Assembly: GCF_003574425.1 (NCBI RefSeq)
Contig: NZ_QLIU01000057.1
Span: forward strand, 1-56,764
DNA from: Cysteiniphilum halobium
GTDB lineage: Bacteria; Pseudomonadota; Gammaproteobacteria; Francisellales; Francisellaceae
Length of the DNA: 56,764 bases
Direction: 5' to 3'
Shown: positions 29,269 to 38,341 of the stretch, piece after piece
How positions within the stretch are numbered: position 1 is the first letter of the stretch
Layout: the number at the start of each line of letters is the position of its first letter
Notes under the pieces: model-generated
Seen by the model: only the letters and a program-made list of their open reading frames with translations
What the model was told of the DNA's origin: nothing
Database searches by the model: none
Translations under genes and position numbers: made by a program

Positions 29269-29760
29269 ATGCTTTATGCTTTTTTCTATCTTGCTTTTTG
29301 TGTTTATCTTGGTTTTTTTCTTAAAAACAAATGGGCGGCATTGCTGCTTGTTATCTCCGTTATAAGTTGGTTTGTCGTACGCTTACCAGAGATTAATGCT
29401 GATCTTAGTTGGCGCTTTGCTTTGACGATCATCTCTTATATTACTGAATTTGTGGTGTTACTGTATTTTTTCCCTAAAAAAATCATCCAAATAACGCGCC
29501 CGAATGTGCAGAAAAATTTAATTGTGGCAGCGGTGTTATTGGTAATTTTTAGTATTGTCGTTTTATTTAGCAGCCTTGCGATTCCTTATATGCAGCAAGT
29601 ATTAATGCAGCAAACAAATACTGATATTAACCAAATGTTGTCACAGATCAATTGGCTTTATCGCGTTGGTAGTTTCGCTGGTTGGCTAAGCTTCTTTAGC
29701 TATCTTTATCTATGGATTGGTTTAAGTCGGTTTATTATTAAACGCCCTTTAGGTGTTTAA
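29269..29760 (+). CDS. Uncharacterised four-helix membrane protein (163 residues)
   Basis: Starts at ATG 29269, seven bases after the nrdJ stop, with GGATAAG upstream. A GTG start 30 bases earlier inside nrdJ is less likely. Four or five hydrophobic segments are visible: 2-18 (LYAFFYLAFCVYLGFFL), 22-37 (WAALLLVISVISWFVV), 45-65 (FALTIISYITEFVVLLYFF), 81-103 (LIVAAVLLVIFSIVVLFSSL), and 133-152 (VGSFAGWLSFFSYLYLWIG). No charged catalytic motif stands out and I do not recognise the family. The tight spacing suggests co-transcription with nrdJ. Confidence 0.7.
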   Translation: MLYAFFYLAFCVYLGFFLKNKWAALLLVISVISWFVVRLPEINADLSWRFALTIISYITEFVVLLYFFPKKIIQITRPNVQKNLIVAAVLLVIFSIVVLFSSLAIPYMQQVLMQQTNTDINQMLSQINWLYRVGSFAGWLSFFSYLYLWIGLSRFIIKRPLGV

Positions 29761-29767
29761 CGGGCGT

Positions 29768-29786
29768 GGGCGTATGCAATACGCCC
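29768..29786. repeat. Short hairpin repeat, family C
   Basis: GGGCGTAT-GCA-ATACGCCC is a perfect 8-base inverted repeat, followed by CTACGAATTTGCTACC. Directly before it ACGCCC (29742-29747) and GGGCGT (29762-29767) form another stem across the preceding gene end. It may act as a terminator for that gene. The trailing CCTACGAATTT recurs inside the composite repeat just downstream. Confidence 0.55.
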
Positions 29787-29817
29787 CTACGAATTTGCTA
29801 CCTCTTTATATTTGATA

Positions 29818-30014
29818 CTCCCTTCGACTTAGCTCAGGGAGCGGTGGATAATTTAAAGGGAGCATGTAATGATAATAAGCTTCAATACACCCTACGAATT
29901 TTAACCTCGCCCCTTGAGGGAGAGGTCGTGCGGCGTAAGCTGCGCGGGTGAGGGGCTACGTTGGCTTAAGCATTAGTCGAAGCCAACAGTTGACTTTGCT
30001 CAGGGAACGACGGA
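29818..30014. repeat. Composite repeat copy 1 (family A - family B - family A)
   Basis: Order of parts: a family A half-site CCTTCGACTTAGCTCAGGG at 29821, a spacer with AATAAGCTTCAATACACCCT, then family B from 29905 to 29955. Family B runs from CCTCGCCCCTTGAGGGA to CGGGTGAGGGG. A second family A element begins TTGGCTTAAGCATTAGTCGA at 29961 and ends CAGGGAACGACGG. The same arrangement recurs at 33361-33630. A 61-codon frame over this block is just repeat sequence. The repeat abuts the 3' end of the TonB-like gene. Confidence 0.7.
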
Positions 30015-30017
30015 TAT

Positions 30018-30767
30018 TTAATTGGAAGACGCAGCGATTAATTCCAAAGGAATATTAATATCAATACTATGAGGCAATAAAAGTTTATGCGTGTAATTTT
30101 GTGATTGTAAAAAGTGAATCAAAAGCGCTTGTAGCGCTCTAGGTGGCAAGAGTGAGAAGTTTATTTTTTCTAAGATGCCTTTATCATTAATTGTGAGCGT
30201 AATCGTTATGCTAAAGGATTTACCAGGTGAGGGTTGTTTGGCAAGATAGTTACGTAAGGCTGTTTGCAATTCTGACATGATGTTGTTTATTTCTTTGGCG
30301 CTACTAAAGGCAGAAGAAGCTGAAGTTGTATTTAATCTGATAGTATGATGATCTTTATTAATCGGTTGAGGCGATGATTTATTTGATTTAACTTTTTCAA
30401 TATTCTTTTTTTTATGTTCATAGCTTAATGGTTTAATTTGTTTTGCTAGTTGGTTTTCAATTTTTAGTTTTGTGTCTTGTATTGTTGTCAATTGAGCATA
30501 AGCTACTGTTGATGACTGTTTTGGCTTGTTACTCTGTGTACTTTGTGTATTTGCTGCCGTGAGATTTGTCACGCTATTGAGCGTGTTGTTGCTTACTTTG
30601 CTCTGGCTAAGATAAACAATATGTGCAGGAATACTCTCTTTGGTTAGGGCAATATCAATACGCTTATTAGCTGGTTTATTCATATATTTTACAACCATAC
30701 AACAAAGGGTAATTAGCAAGATAGCACTTATATGTAAAGCTAGTGACAGTACGGTTGCACGCTTCAT
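30018..30767 (-). CDS. TonB-like energy transducer
   Basis: The 249-residue protein has a TonB layout: a short basic start (MKR), one N-terminal membrane helix (ATVLSLALHISAILLITLCCMVV), a long low-complexity Ser/Asn/Lys/Gln-rich spacer (about 60-175), and a compact C-terminal domain (about 180-249; SITITLTINDKGILEKINFS, then DINIPLELI). TonB couples proton-motive force to outer-membrane receptors. It lies downstream of, and on the same strand as, the B12-type receptor, so a dedicated partner is likely. I chose ATG 30767 because it puts the membrane helix at the N-terminus; an upstream GTG at 30848 would add 27 residues. Spacer is unusually poor in proline for TonB, so TolA-like is the alternative. 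Confidence 0.65.
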   Translation of the reverse strand: MKRATVLSLALHISAILLITLCCMVVKYMNKPANKRIDIALTKESIPAHIVYLSQSKVSNNTLNSVTNLTAANTQSTQSNKPKQSSTVAYAQLTTIQDTKLKIENQLAKQIKPLSYEHKKKNIEKVKSNKSSPQPINKDHHTIRLNTTSASSAFSSAKEINNIMSELQTALRNYLAKQPSPGKSFSITITLTINDKGILEKINFSLLPPRALQALLIHFLQSQNYTHKLLLPHSIDINIPLELIAASSN

Positions 30768-30955
30768 TATAGAGTGCTTAAATTGGTTAATGGCGCATAT
30801 TGCAACTGAGGCACTAACCTTACCATCCTTGTCAATATGGATTGCCACGCATCCATGCTAACAATGACAAAAAAGTAAGTCATTCTGAGCCAGGATGGCG
30901 CAAAAGCGATGGATGGCAAGTGATGTAATGGTATCAGCTGTTGCATAATCAAGCG

Positions 30956-32983
30956 CTAGAATTGATATTGAATATTAAGCATTGCAACAATGCCATCGGC
31001 GGGATAGTAGCTGAGATCTTTTAAATTATAAGTTGAAACATAATTGTAATAGAACTTGTTAAACAGGTTATAAATATTGAAATTAAACTGCCAATGATCT
31101 AGCTGATACTTAGCACCAAGATTGGTAAGGAAATAACCACTTTGTTTGCCAAGGGTATTGGTGTAATCACCATAGGCGTAGCTTGCACTATAGTATTGCT
31201 CTTGTAACCAGAACGAGAGTTTATCATTTAGTTGCCAATGGCTATGGATCTCAGCAGTAAAAGGCGGCTGTCCGGGGACTTGGTTATTGCTAATATCAGT
31301 GTTAATTCCAGCAAAGGCTCCCGATCTGAATGTATTTAAGTTCAAGGCAAAACTACCACCAATGCTTAAGCTCGACAGCCATGTATAATCAAGTGCAAAT
31401 AAATTACCAATGGTCTGTGTTGGTGGTAAATTAATATTGGCACCTGGGAATTGCGAACCTGAAACTGGGTAACTTGGATCATAATCAATTTGATTATTAA
31501 TCAGCATCCAATAAGTACTATTTTTCAAGGTTAACTTATCGTTTTTATAGTTATTATCCAGCTGATAAATCCATGCCGTTTGTGGATTTAAGCCGAAGCT
31601 TGTCGTTGTCCCAGGTGTTATATTAGATTGATCAATAAAGGGTAGCTGATAGGCATATGAAGCTGACACGCGTGTATTAAACGCTTTATTCCAGTTGTAT
31701 TGCAGATAAATATTACCCGCGCCAATATTAATCACTTGTGAGCCTGAACTATTACTCGAGATAAAATCACCCGTAGTATAGCTATGCTCAAAACGCCCAC
31801 CAATGCCACTTTGCCAGTTTTTGTTGAAGGTGAAATCACTTTGATTAAATAGTGCAATATTTGTTTGTGTCGCATTATTGGTGGTAGCGCTTTGTCTAAA
31901 GCTTTGGGTATTAAACTCGCTACCGAACGTGTTTTTTACAAAATTATTGTCAAATAGGATACTAGGACGTAAATAAAATAAACTGCTACCTTGTTTAGAG
32001 GAGTAGTTTGAATCTGCAAAAATAGCATTAGCCCATTGCTGTTGATATTGCGATTTGAGGTTAAATTGCCATTGTTTATCAACTGTTTGTTCAAAATTAA
32101 GCTGTGTATTAATGGTGTGATTAATATATTTTTCTTTACTGTTTGTTGCTTGCCATGGATTGTCATCACTTTCGCTTTGTTTTAATGCACCAGGGAAATG
32201 TAAATATTGATAACTGTCACTGAAGTTTAGTGTAAACTTTTGTGTGTTAGTTTGATGCATTAAAGCAATATAGGCATTATTGCTATTGTTGCGAGAGTAA
32301 TCGCGATAGCCATCAATACTCTGACTGTTGTTAGCAAGCTGTAAGCTCCAGCTTTTTTGGTTATCTAATAACTGATTAATAAATACATTAACCCCAGCGC
32401 CAAAAGGATAACCACCAGATAAACCAATGATGTACTGGTTTTTGGCTATAAATTTTTGTTCAATATCGATAGTACCACCTAAGCCCATGCCACCGTAGAG
32501 TACGCTACTGGCCGTTGGGTTTATATCGATTTTTTCAATGCTGTTTTGTGGGATCAGAGAAATATTCTGTGCTTGCGAATTAAATTGATTCAGTGGGATA
32601 CCATTTAATAAAACGCTTGCACGCTGTCCTTTTAAGTAAAAACTTGGATTTGCCGCACTGCTATTGGTGCTATTGATCCAGGCACGCTGGGCAATGGTGT
32701 AATTAATGCTTTGGTTGGCATAATTTGGCGTCAAAGACACACTAATTGGTGCTCTATAGGCATTGCTATTATTTCGTGTTTTGTTTTGGCCATTATTTAA
32801 ATGATTTGCATAATTTATAACAATCGTTGGCAAGGTGTATTCAGTTGCTAAAGGATGTTTATCATTGCTAGTGGTTTTGAGGTTATTATCACTGTCGTTA
32901 TTCTGTTGATCAGCAAAGGTTGTTTGCCCAACGATGGACAATAGTATGATGGCACTTAAGATGCGAAAATGGTATGGTTGCAT
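30956..32983 (-). CDS. btuB: TonB-dependent outer-membrane receptor, probably for cobalamin (BtuB-like)
   Basis: The 675-residue protein has a signal peptide (cleavage near TTFA-DQ) and a TonB-box-like stretch PTIVINYANH near residue 53. A plug domain follows (VLLNGIPLNQF, IEKIDINPTASSVLYGGMGLGGTIDI), then a 22-strand-type barrel ending in aromatic YPADGIVAMLNIQYQF, the expected C-terminal barrel signature. The cobalamin riboswitch directly upstream makes corrinoid the most likely ligand. Start has AGAGGG about 5 bases upstream. TonB-like gene follows 188 bases downstream on the same strand. The gene symbol is inferred from the riboswitch; the sequence itself only proves a TonB-dependent receptor. 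Confidence 0.82.
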   Translation of the reverse strand: MQPYHFRILSAIILLSIVGQTTFADQQNNDSDNNLKTTSNDKHPLATEYTLPTIVINYANHLNNGQNKTRNNSNAYRAPISVSLTPNYANQSINYTIAQRAWINSTNSSAANPSFYLKGQRASVLLNGIPLNQFNSQAQNISLIPQNSIEKIDINPTASSVLYGGMGLGGTIDIEQKFIAKNQYIIGLSGGYPFGAGVNVFINQLLDNQKSWSLQLANNSQSIDGYRDYSRNNSNNAYIALMHQTNTQKFTLNFSDSYQYLHFPGALKQSESDDNPWQATNSKEKYINHTINTQLNFEQTVDKQWQFNLKSQYQQQWANAIFADSNYSSKQGSSLFYLRPSILFDNNFVKNTFGSEFNTQSFRQSATTNNATQTNIALFNQSDFTFNKNWQSGIGGRFEHSYTTGDFISSNSSGSQVINIGAGNIYLQYNWNKAFNTRVSASYAYQLPFIDQSNITPGTTTSFGLNPQTAWIYQLDNNYKNDKLTLKNSTYWMLINNQIDYDPSYPVSGSQFPGANINLPPTQTIGNLFALDYTWLSSLSIGGSFALNLNTFRSGAFAGINTDISNNQVPGQPPFTAEIHSHWQLNDKLSFWLQEQYYSASYAYGDYTNTLGKQSGYFLTNLGAKYQLDHWQFNFNIYNLFNKFYYNYVSTYNLKDLSYYPADGIVAMLNIQYQF

Positions 32984-33060
32984 GAAGCCCTCTTTGTTGT
33001 TTATATTCCCGTAAACGATGTGTTATACCAACCACAAAGTGATTTATTATTGGTATATTA

Positions 33061-33250
33061 GGCAGGTTTCCGGACTTTATACCTATCAAAATGCTTTACG
33101 ATGGGTATGACCTAAATGCTTCTTCCCAGTTTCCCAGTGAATGACTGCAAGCGATGCTTTGATTAGTTCAAAAGATCGTGGTTTACCGTTGCGGGTACAG
33201 TATTGGATTTGCACCAATTTCCCTTTTAACGCATGTTTCATACCCATTAA
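33061..33250 (-). promoter_or_regulatory. Cobalamin (B12) riboswitch
   Basis: Read on the minus strand, the conserved elements appear in order. First is AAAAGGGAAATTGGTGCAAA followed by TCC and CCCGCAACGGTAAA. Then comes the B12-box region (GCAGTCATTCACTGGGAAAC, then TGGGAAGAAGC). Last is the closing GTCCGGAAACCTGCC at 33075-33061. These are the hallmarks of the AdoCbl riboswitch. It lies about 80 bases before the receptor start. Between them ATACCAA (33025) and TTGGTAT (33050) form a 7-base-pair hairpin that may be the expression platform. B12 binding should lower receptor expression. A 63-codon frame over it is not a gene. Confidence 0.93.
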
Positions 33251-33356
33251 AAACTTCTTTAACAGTAAGCACCGCAAAATAATTTATGATGGGTATATAA
33301 CTTACGCACCTAATAGGTGGTGATATTAGAGGGCTTTATTGCAAATGGCAAGAGTA

Positions 33357-33630
33357 AACGTTGGCTTAAGCGTAGTCGAAGCCAATTTCCGTCTTTATCT
33401 TTTTTTACATTCGCTTCGACTTCTCTTAGGGCACGGCGAGTAATTTTTGGAGCCTAGTTGTAATAAGCTTAAATACACCCTGTGAATTTGTTACCTCGCC
33501 CCTTGTGGGATTGCTCGTGCAGCTTATGCTGTGCGGGTGAGGGGTACTAAATGACACTACGCTAGCTGAGCGTTAGTCGAAGCTTTCATTTGCTTCTAAG
33601 TGACCTTTTTAACTTTGCGTAAGGCACAAT
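33357..33630. repeat. Composite repeat copy 2 (family A - family B - family A)
   Basis: Same order as copy 1: TTGGCTTAAGCGTAGTCGAAG at 33361 with partner CGCTTCGACTTCTCTTAGGG, then AATAAGCTTAAATACACCCT. Family B follows at 33494-33544 (CCTCGCCCCTTGTGGGA to CGGGTGAGGGG), then GCTGAGCGTTAGTCGAAGC near 33566. The copies diverge by scattered substitutions and small indels, so this is an old duplication or independent insertions. It fills most of the interval between the riboswitch and dxs; nothing else is evident there. Confidence 0.7.
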
Positions 33631-33746
33631 TGACTATTGAGTTAATAACATTAAAAGCAAAGAATATTAAGGGTTTTTCTTGAGAAAGGCAGCATAGTAA
33701 AGGATACTATGCCACAGAACTAAAATAGAACAAATTGCTTGTTGTT

Positions 33747-35612
33747 ATGTCAAAAACAAATCGTGCAAATTACTCTTTGTTATCACAGATTAACTCGCCT
33801 TGTGATTTGCGCAAACTTGCCGTTTCTCAATTAACACATTTAGCTTGTGAAATACGCATGTTTCTTGTTGAAACCTTAGATGTCTCAGGAGGGCATTTTG
33901 CCAGTAGCTTAGGGGCTTTAGAGCTAACGATTGCTTTGCATTATGTCTATGATACCCCCAACGATCACTTGGTGTGGGATGTGGGACATCAAACCTATGT
34001 CCATAAGATTTTAACAGGGCGTGCGGACGAGTTGATTACTATTAAAAAACCTGGCGGCATTTCAGGTTTTCCAAAACGCAGTGAAAGTCAATATGACAGC
34101 TTTGGTGTTGGGCATTCAAGTACATCAATTGGTGCGGCTTTAGGTATGGCAGAAGCTGATAAACTGAAAGCATCAACGGCGAAATCAGTCGCCATTATTG
34201 GTGATGGTGCCTTAACTGCAGGTATGGCATTTGAGGCATTAAATCACGCCGGTGGCATGCATGCAGATGTTTTGGTTGTGTTAAATGATAATGAAATGTC
34301 AATCTCTGAAAATGTCGGTGCATTAACCACACATCTGACTAAAATTCTATCAGGTTCAACTTATAACAATATTCGTGAAACCGGTAAAAAATTCCTTAAA
34401 AAACTTCCTGGTGCTTTTGAGCTTGCAAAGCGCTTAGAAACCCAAGCTAAAGGTATGTTCGTACCTGCTAACTTATTTGAAGCACTTAATTTTTATTACG
34501 TGGGTCCTATTGATGGGCATGATATTGAAGCATTAGTTGAGGCGTTAAAAACGATTAAACACCATGAAGGCCCCAAGCTTTTGCACGTATTAACACAAAA
34601 AGGCAAAGGCTATGAAAAAGCAGAAGAAGACCCGATTAAGTTTCACCATGTCAATCCGCAGTTTAATTCGAATTTAGAGACTAAAGGCACATCACAAGCC
34701 AAATTAAGTTATTCCAATATCTTTGGGCAGTGGATATGTGACATGGCAGCAAAAGATCAAAAGCTCGTTGGTATTACGCCGGCAATGCGTGAAGGATCAG
34801 ATTTAATTCGTTTTTCAAAAGAATATCCTAAACGCTATTATGATGTTGCCATTGCTGAACAGCATGCAGTAACTTTTGCAGCAGGTCTTGCTTGTGAAGG
34901 TTATAAGCCCGTGGTTGCTATTTACTCAACATTTTTACAGCGTGCCTATGATCAAGTCATTCATGATGTCAGTTTGCAGAATTTAGATATTCTTTATGCT
35001 GTGGATCGTGCTGGAATTGTAGGGGCTGATGGTGCAACCCATGCAGGTGTTTTTGATTTAAGCTTTATGCGTTGTATACCCAATACCATTGTTATGACAC
35101 CTAGTGATGAAAACGAGTGTTATCACATGTTAAGTTTAGGCTTTACACACCAAGGTCCTGCCATGGTGCGTTATCCGCGCGGTACGGGTGTTGGTGCTAA
35201 GATTACGCAAGACCTTGATCTTGCTATAGGACAAGCAAAGTCTGTGCGCAAAGGTCAAAAAGTGGCGATTTTAAATTTTGGTACTTTGCTACCACTAGCG
35301 TTGGAGGCTGCAGAACACCTTGATGCTACAGTTATTGATATGCGTTTTGTTAAGCCGTTAGACACGCAAATGATTGCAGATTTAGCAGATTCACATAAGA
35401 TAATTGTTACATTAGAAGAAAACGTAATTATGGGTGGGGCTGGATCAGCAGTGAATGAATATCTAGTGGCGAATGATCTAACAACTCAAGTCAAAGTACG
35501 TAATATCGGTTTACCTGATCGCTATCAGGATCATGGTGATAAAACAGCACTATTAGCAGAAGTAGGTATTTCTGTAGATGGAATTATTAAGCTGGTTGAA
35601 TCAATTACTTAA
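33747..35612 (+). CDS. dxs: 1-deoxy-D-xylulose-5-phosphate synthase
   Basis: It condenses pyruvate and glyceraldehyde-3-phosphate with thiamine diphosphate, the first step of the MEP isoprenoid pathway and a source for thiamine and pyridoxal. The 621 residues show DVGHQTYVHKILTGR, GFPKRSESQYDSFGVGHSST, the ThDP-binding GDGALTAGMAFEALNHAGG, the central AIAEQHAVTFAAGLA with catalytic Glu, and GADGATHAGVFDLSFMRCIP. I chose ATG 33747; an in-frame TTG at 33735 would add four residues; neither has a good ribosome site. Its stop is separated by one base from the stop of the convergent transporter gene. Confidence 0.96.
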   Translation: MSKTNRANYSLLSQINSPCDLRKLAVSQLTHLACEIRMFLVETLDVSGGHFASSLGALELTIALHYVYDTPNDHLVWDVGHQTYVHKILTGRADELITIKKPGGISGFPKRSESQYDSFGVGHSSTSIGAALGMAEADKLKASTAKSVAIIGDGALTAGMAFEALNHAGGMHADVLVVLNDNEMSISENVGALTTHLTKILSGSTYNNIRETGKKFLKKLPGAFELAKRLETQAKGMFVPANLFEALNFYYVGPIDGHDIEALVEALKTIKHHEGPKLLHVLTQKGKGYEKAEEDPIKFHHVNPQFNSNLETKGTSQAKLSYSNIFGQWICDMAAKDQKLVGITPAMREGSDLIRFSKEYPKRYYDVAIAEQHAVTFAAGLACEGYKPVVAIYSTFLQRAYDQVIHDVSLQNLDILYAVDRAGIVGADGATHAGVFDLSFMRCIPNTIVMTPSDENECYHMLSLGFTHQGPAMVRYPRGTGVGAKITQDLDLAIGQAKSVRKGQKVAILNFGTLLPLALEAAEHLDATVIDMRFVKPLDTQMIADLADSHKIIVTLEENVIMGGAGSAVNEYLVANDLTTQVKVRNIGLPDRYQDHGDKTALLAEVGISVDGIIKLVESIT

Positions 35613-35613
35613 G

Positions 35614-36846
35614 CTAAATAGCAGAACAAATTTCATCTGATACCTTTTTACGATGAGAGATGACAAGGTAAGTGACAAACCATATAAGTAACAATACTGC
35701 CCAAAGAGCATAAGAAATAATAAGTCCATCATAACCAAAGCGCGTTAAATAAGCACCTAGGCTACTAAAGGCAAAAGCAAAGAGATTTTGAACCAATCCA
35801 ATGGCAGATGCAGCAGTTCCACGGCGGTTTGGATGTAGTGATAGTGCTTGGCTAACTAAATTTGGCATCCCAATCCCTGCTCCAACGGTAAAGATGAAAA
35901 AGGGAATGGCTAATAACCATGCCGATAGCGTAACACCGATAATTTCGGCGATAACAACCAGGATAAAAACGAGAATAGCAATACTCACAGGTAATATAAA
36001 CATGCGTTTAAATGAGGTGCCTTTTTTCAGTAACCATTTAGAAAGAAGTCCACCCAAAATAAATGCCACTGAAATTGGTATAAAGAACATGCTAAAGCTC
36101 TTGGTAGCAAAATGAAGCTTCGTTAATAAAAAAGGAACCTGTGATAAGTAAACATAGACTGACATGTAGATCGTTGCACTGGCAAAGGCAAGTATCACAA
36201 ATTGAGCATCAAGAATTAAATGTTTGTATTGTTTTAATATCGATAATACGATATGCGTTTGTTCTAGTTGATGTTGCGGCTTTTTTGCTTGTGGTTTTTG
36301 AGAACTTGGCGCAGGCAAACTTAATGTCAGTGCAATGAGAATAATTGCCAGAATAGTCAGGGTGACAAAGAGTGCTTGCCAATGACTAAATGAAAGGATA
36401 ACGCCACCAAACATTGGTGCCAATGCTGGCATTGAACCGATGATGATAAAGCCTGAGTTAATCATATGTTTTGCTTTGTCTTCAAAGTAAGTAAAGCTTA
36501 GTACTTGCCATAAACAAAGTGCACTAGCAGCACTTAAACCCTCAATAAAGCGCGCGAAGATAAAGGTTGATATATTTGGTGAAAATATGGCAATCAGATT
36601 AGCGATAATATAGAGTGTAAGTCCGAAAATGAGCACCTTAGAGGTTTTAATATGATCAGCAATTGCGCCATATAAGGGAATACCAATAGCTAAACCCAGC
36701 ATATAAAAGCTCACGGTAAGACTAATATGTGCTTTAGTAGTGGCGAAGACTTGTTGTAGTGTTGGAATCGCTGGAATATAGATATTGACAGTCAGGATAG
36801 AGAGTAAAGCAAGTAAATAAATCAGTAGTTTTATACGCATGCTCAT
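35614..36846 (-). CDS. MFS multidrug transporter, Bcr/CflA family
   Basis: The 410 residues form about 12 membrane helices. The first contains the Bcr/CflA-typical NIYIPAIPTLQQVFATT. Motif A is in the 2-3 loop (GAIADHIKTSKVLIFGL), and ARFIEGLSAASALCLWQ and GFIIIGSMPALAPMFGG follow. It should export small drugs or metabolites by proton antiport across the inner membrane. Its ATG overlaps the TGA of the upstream NTF2-like gene (ATGA at 36846-36843), so they form a coupled operon divergent from a LysR regulator. This is a common layout for inducible efflux. Confidence 0.92.
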   Translation of the reverse strand: MSMRIKLLIYLLALLSILTVNIYIPAIPTLQQVFATTKAHISLTVSFYMLGLAIGIPLYGAIADHIKTSKVLIFGLTLYIIANLIAIFSPNISTFIFARFIEGLSAASALCLWQVLSFTYFEDKAKHMINSGFIIIGSMPALAPMFGGVILSFSHWQALFVTLTILAIILIALTLSLPAPSSQKPQAKKPQHQLEQTHIVLSILKQYKHLILDAQFVILAFASATIYMSVYVYLSQVPFLLTKLHFATKSFSMFFIPISVAFILGGLLSKWLLKKGTSFKRMFILPVSIAILVFILVVIAEIIGVTLSAWLLAIPFFIFTVGAGIGMPNLVSQALSLHPNRRGTAASAIGLVQNLFAFAFSSLGAYLTRFGYDGLIISYALWAVLLLIWFVTYLVISHRKKVSDEICSAI

Positions 36847-37268
36847 AGGGTTTCCTTGATGTGAGATTTCTTATGATAGGTTTGATGTAGCATATTGGAG
36901 TCTTCCAAAACGCGATAAGAAATGATCTGATTATCTTTAATCTCATAAATTGAGATGATGTAAGTGGCAAAAAATTCATTATTGTGTTTAAAGGTGCATT
37001 CAAGATAGCCATATTCATAAACAAAATTGGTATTACCACTGGCAACGATATCCATTGGTGTTTTGCTAAAGCTTGTTACCGATTCACGAATATTGGCAAA
37101 ATGACGAGTAATTTCATTTTTGCCATGAAAGTCTCCGCTCCATGGTGCACCGATACTATCACTATGCCACACAGCATCTTCAGCAATAAGTGCTAATACT
37201 TGCTCTGTTTCAGCTTTTTTTTGATGGTCTAAAAATTTACGAATGATTGCTAAGTTATGTTGATTCAT
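36843..37268 (-). CDS. NTF2-like / SnoaL-type protein
   Basis: The 141-residue protein has the SnoaL/NTF2 fold pattern: an N-terminal helix (NLAIIRKFLDHQKKAETEQVLALIAED), then AVWHSDSIGAPWSGDFHGKN, then a series of strands with GYLECTFKHNNEFFATYIIS and ISYRVLEDSNML. Members are either small enzymes (isomerases, cyclases) or binding proteins for hydrophobic ligands. It is translationally coupled to the Bcr/CflA transporter and divergent from LysR, so it may act on or bind the exported compound. No substrate can be named. Confidence 0.8.
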   Translation of the reverse strand: MNQHNLAIIRKFLDHQKKAETEQVLALIAEDAVWHSDSIGAPWSGDFHGKNEITRHFANIRESVTSFSKTPMDIVASGNTNFVYEYGYLECTFKHNNEFFATYIISIYEIKDNQIISYRVLEDSNMLHQTYHKKSHIKETL

Positions 37269-37387
37269 GATAATTACCTTAGGTTTTTGAACTTGTGCTT
37301 AAGTATACAGCTTCTTATGTTAATTAAAATTGAATAATATTTAATATAATGTTAACTTATTTTAAATAAAACGTAAGAGGAAGATCG

Positions 37388-38239
37388 ATGAATTATACCT
37401 TACAACAATTGCGTATTTTTATTTCTATTTATGAGCTAAAAAGCTTACGACAAAGCGCAGAAGTAATGTTCTTAACACCTCCGGCACTGACCAAGCAGCT
37501 ACAAAACTTGGAAGATATTCTTGGATTTCGATTATTTGAACGGGCGAATAATAAATTGATTGCAAATAACAAAGGGCGTGCTTTTTATGCGCTTATAAAG
37601 CCGATGTTGCTTGAGTTTGATCGAATTAATCAGTTGGAGCTACCATTTTTAAAGCATAAAAAACCAACGCTTAAAATTGCTTTATCACAAATATTTGAGC
37701 AGAGTTTATTTTGTAAAATCAGTCAGATCATGAAGCTTGATCAATCATTTGATTACGACCTTGTTGTCGAAAATAAAACAAAGCATATTGAGCTATTACT
37801 TAAGCATGAAGTAGATGTGGCTTTAGTTGTATTAAACGAGGGTGAAAAAAATATGCTAAAAGATCATGGGTTCGAAGTAAAACTGTATACTGAAATTGTT
37901 TTTGATGTTTATGTTGCATGTGATTTAGCAAAAAATTTTAAAGATATTACACAGGACTTGAAAACATTAAAATGTATTTTACAAACCCAAGTAAAAGATA
38001 CACTTCAGATTAAAAATGCACTTTATTTTTCTTCTTATACGACAATATTACATGCCATTACCCAAGGGATTGGTTATGGCTTTTTACCAACGGCGTTGTT
38101 ATCGACTCAAGAAAGGAAGGTGCTTTTGAATATTAACCAACAGATTTCTGAGAATATCTCTAATATGCAAAGTTATTATGTTTATGCGCAAAGTTCACCA
38201 TTATTGAGCCTCATTGAAATGGCTTTTAGCACTAGATAA
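37388..38239 (+). CDS. LysR-family transcriptional regulator
   Basis: The 283 residues start with the LysR winged helix-turn-helix (1-60): YTLQQLRIFISIYELKSLRQ, then SAEVMFLTPPALTKQLQNLE and GFRLFERANNKLIAN. A periplasmic-binding-like effector domain follows. A GAGGAAGATCG ribosome site precedes the start. The 119-base AT-rich divergent interval contains GTTAAT and TGTTAAC arms about 25 bases apart that could be the LysR site. By the usual rule for divergent LysR genes it should control the NTF2-like/transporter pair. Confidence 0.92.
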   Translation: MNYTLQQLRIFISIYELKSLRQSAEVMFLTPPALTKQLQNLEDILGFRLFERANNKLIANNKGRAFYALIKPMLLEFDRINQLELPFLKHKKPTLKIALSQIFEQSLFCKISQIMKLDQSFDYDLVVENKTKHIELLLKHEVDVALVVLNEGEKNMLKDHGFEVKLYTEIVFDVYVACDLAKNFKDITQDLKTLKCILQTQVKDTLQIKNALYFSSYTTILHAITQGIGYGFLPTALLSTQERKVLLNINQQISENISNMQSYYVYAQSSPLLSLIEMAFSTR

Positions 38240-38307
38240 AAGCTATTATAACTACCCCATCTATATTTAGAAACTAAATACGTAAAGCATAAATGAAATA
38301 GCTATAT

Positions 38308-38335
38308 TTGGTGTTTAGGTGAAATGGTGTATAAT
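38308..38335 (+). promoter_or_regulatory. Sigma-70 promoter before the structured leader
   Basis: TTGGTG (38308-38313) and a consensus TATAAT (38330-38335) are separated by 16 bases. Transcription would start near 38342, about 235 bases before the trhO start codon, so the transcript has a long untranslated leader or a separate small RNA. Confidence 0.65.
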
Positions 38336-38341
38336 GCGCCC

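Noticed and set aside
29766-29951. 61-codon plus-strand frame after the small membrane protein
   Set aside because: It consists of the repeat families A, B and C and has no ribosome site.
30767-30952. 61-codon minus-strand frame just before the TonB-like gene
   Set aside because: No ribosome site or recognisable motif; it simply occupies the interval between receptor and TonB-like gene.
33086-33277. 63-codon minus-strand frame before the receptor gene
   Set aside because: It lies entirely over the conserved elements of the cobalamin riboswitch; its protein-like look is incidental.
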